From Prevotellaceae bacterium UBA1716 (lineage in GTDB: Bacteria > Bacteroidota > Bacteroidia > Bacteroidales > Bacteroidaceae), in the NCBI GenBank assembly GCA_002317225.1, contig DCIW01000148.1:1-5972 (forward strand): DNA of 5,972 bases, in the 5' to 3' direction. Below the pieces are notes generated by a model. It had not been told where the DNA came from, did no database searches, and worked only from the letters and a program-made list of their open reading frames with translations. Shown here in pieces: positions 5,468 to 5,972 of the stretch (position 1 is the stretch's first letter; each line of letters opens with the position of its first letter). The translations under genes and the position numbers were made by a program.

Positions 5468-5972
5468 ATGCAGAATTTCAATTATTATGCTCCGACACAG
5501 GTTGTGTTCGGACGCGAGACAGAGAATGAGGTTGCCTCATTAGTAAAGAAATACGGTGGAACGAAAGTGCTCCTTCATTATGGTGGACAGAGTGCAATAA
5601 AGTCCGGACTTCTCGATAAGGTAGAGAAAAGCCTTTCTGAAGCAGGTATAGCATACATAAAGCTTGGTGGTGTAGTACCAAACCCACGTTTATCACTCGT
5701 TCGCAAGGGCATCGAGGTATGCAAGGCTGAGAATATCGACTTCCTTCTTGCCGTAGGTGGTGGAAGCGTAATTGACTCCTGCAAGGCGATATCATCTGGA
5801 CGTTACTACGATGGTGATGTATGGACACTCTACGAGCACAAGGATCATGCTACAGAGTATCTTCCTATAGGTTGCATACTCACTATTCCAGCTGCAGGAA
5901 GCGAGATGAGCAATGGTTCGGTAATCACTAACGATGAAGTGGATGGATGGCTGAAGAAGGACTATTGCGTGG
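5468..5972 (+). CDS. Iron-containing alcohol dehydrogenase (YqhD/BDH type), 3' partial
   Basis: The frame opens at ATG 5468 and is still open at the window end (168 codons seen of about 385-390 expected). It starts MQNFNYYAPTQVVFGRE, the classic opening of NADPH-dependent butanol dehydrogenase/YqhD proteins. Further matches are VLLHYGGQSAIKSGLLD (residues 34-50), GGVVPNPRLSLVRKGI, and the dinucleotide loop LAVGGGSVIDSCKAI (98-112, GGGSxxD). The YLPIGCILTIPAAGSEMS block (about 136-153), with the TxPAxGSE motif, follows. The C-terminal metal ligands (Asp and three His) lie beyond the window. These cytoplasmic enzymes reduce aldehydes to alcohols with NADPH, supporting fermentation or aldehyde detoxification. 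The start lacks a Shine-Dalgarno; an A-rich leader precedes it. The 52-base gap from the Gfo/Idh/MocA gene has no terminator, so both are probably co-transcribed. Confidence 0.93.
   Translation, partial: MQNFNYYAPTQVVFGRETENEVASLVKKYGGTKVLLHYGGQSAIKSGLLDKVEKSLSEAGIAYIKLGGVVPNPRLSLVRKGIEVCKAENIDFLLAVGGGSVIDSCKAISSGRYYDGDVWTLYEHKDHATEYLPIGCILTIPAAGSEMSNGSVITNDEVDGWLKKDYCV

Noticed and set aside
5478..5828. 116-codon open frame on the minus strand
   Set aside because: It is antisense to the strongly recognisable YqhD/BDH-type alcohol dehydrogenase and has a composition typical of a shadow frame.

Overview
The window reads as chromosome of a Bacteroidota member, most likely a Prevotella/Bacteroides-type Bacteroidales. 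The grounds are moderate-to-low GC, A/T-rich translation starts with almost no Shine-Dalgarno sequences, and protein types typical of that order (RhuM family, periplasmic flavin reductase with a lipoprotein-like leader, degenerate RNase H-like protein). The order is inferred from these features and is not proven. Every supported gene is on the + strand.

Bases 1-938 hold the 3' part of a RhuM-family gene (5' end outside the window). Six bases later, 945-2566 is a compact redox block: a 77-residue small protein, a nitroreductase-family flavoprotein, a 66-residue cysteine-rich small protein, and a flavin reductase-like protein with an export leader. The two small proteins share a 'Y-I-x-G-x-x-E' signature and look distantly related. 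Each ends in a 4-base ATGA overlap with the flavoprotein that follows, so the block looks like two successive 'small protein + flavoenzyme' pairs with coupled translation.

Bases 2567-2710 hold an open stretch with no start codon that looks like the remains of a small gene. It is followed by a ZIP-family metal transporter (2734-3510) and a short RNase HI-fold protein (3550-3999) in which all four catalytic acidic positions are replaced.

Bases 4000-4440 have no convincing gene. They carry an imperfect hairpin, a tandem array of 22-bp units that are each palindromic (CGTTTCC/GGAAACG), and a separate 17-bp AT-rich palindrome, all upstream of the next transcription unit. That unit holds a Gfo/Idh/MocA-type NAD(P)-dependent oxidoreductase (4441-5415) and the 5' part of an iron-dependent alcohol dehydrogenase of the YqhD/BDH type (5468 to the window end).

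The window is mainly redox housekeeping and accessory metabolism. I see no CRISPR array, tRNA, rRNA, transposase or integrase. The points most worth a second look are the duplicated small-protein/flavoenzyme arrangement, the catalytically dead RNase H homologue, the loss of the lipobox cysteine in the flavin reductase, and the 22-bp palindromic repeat array.
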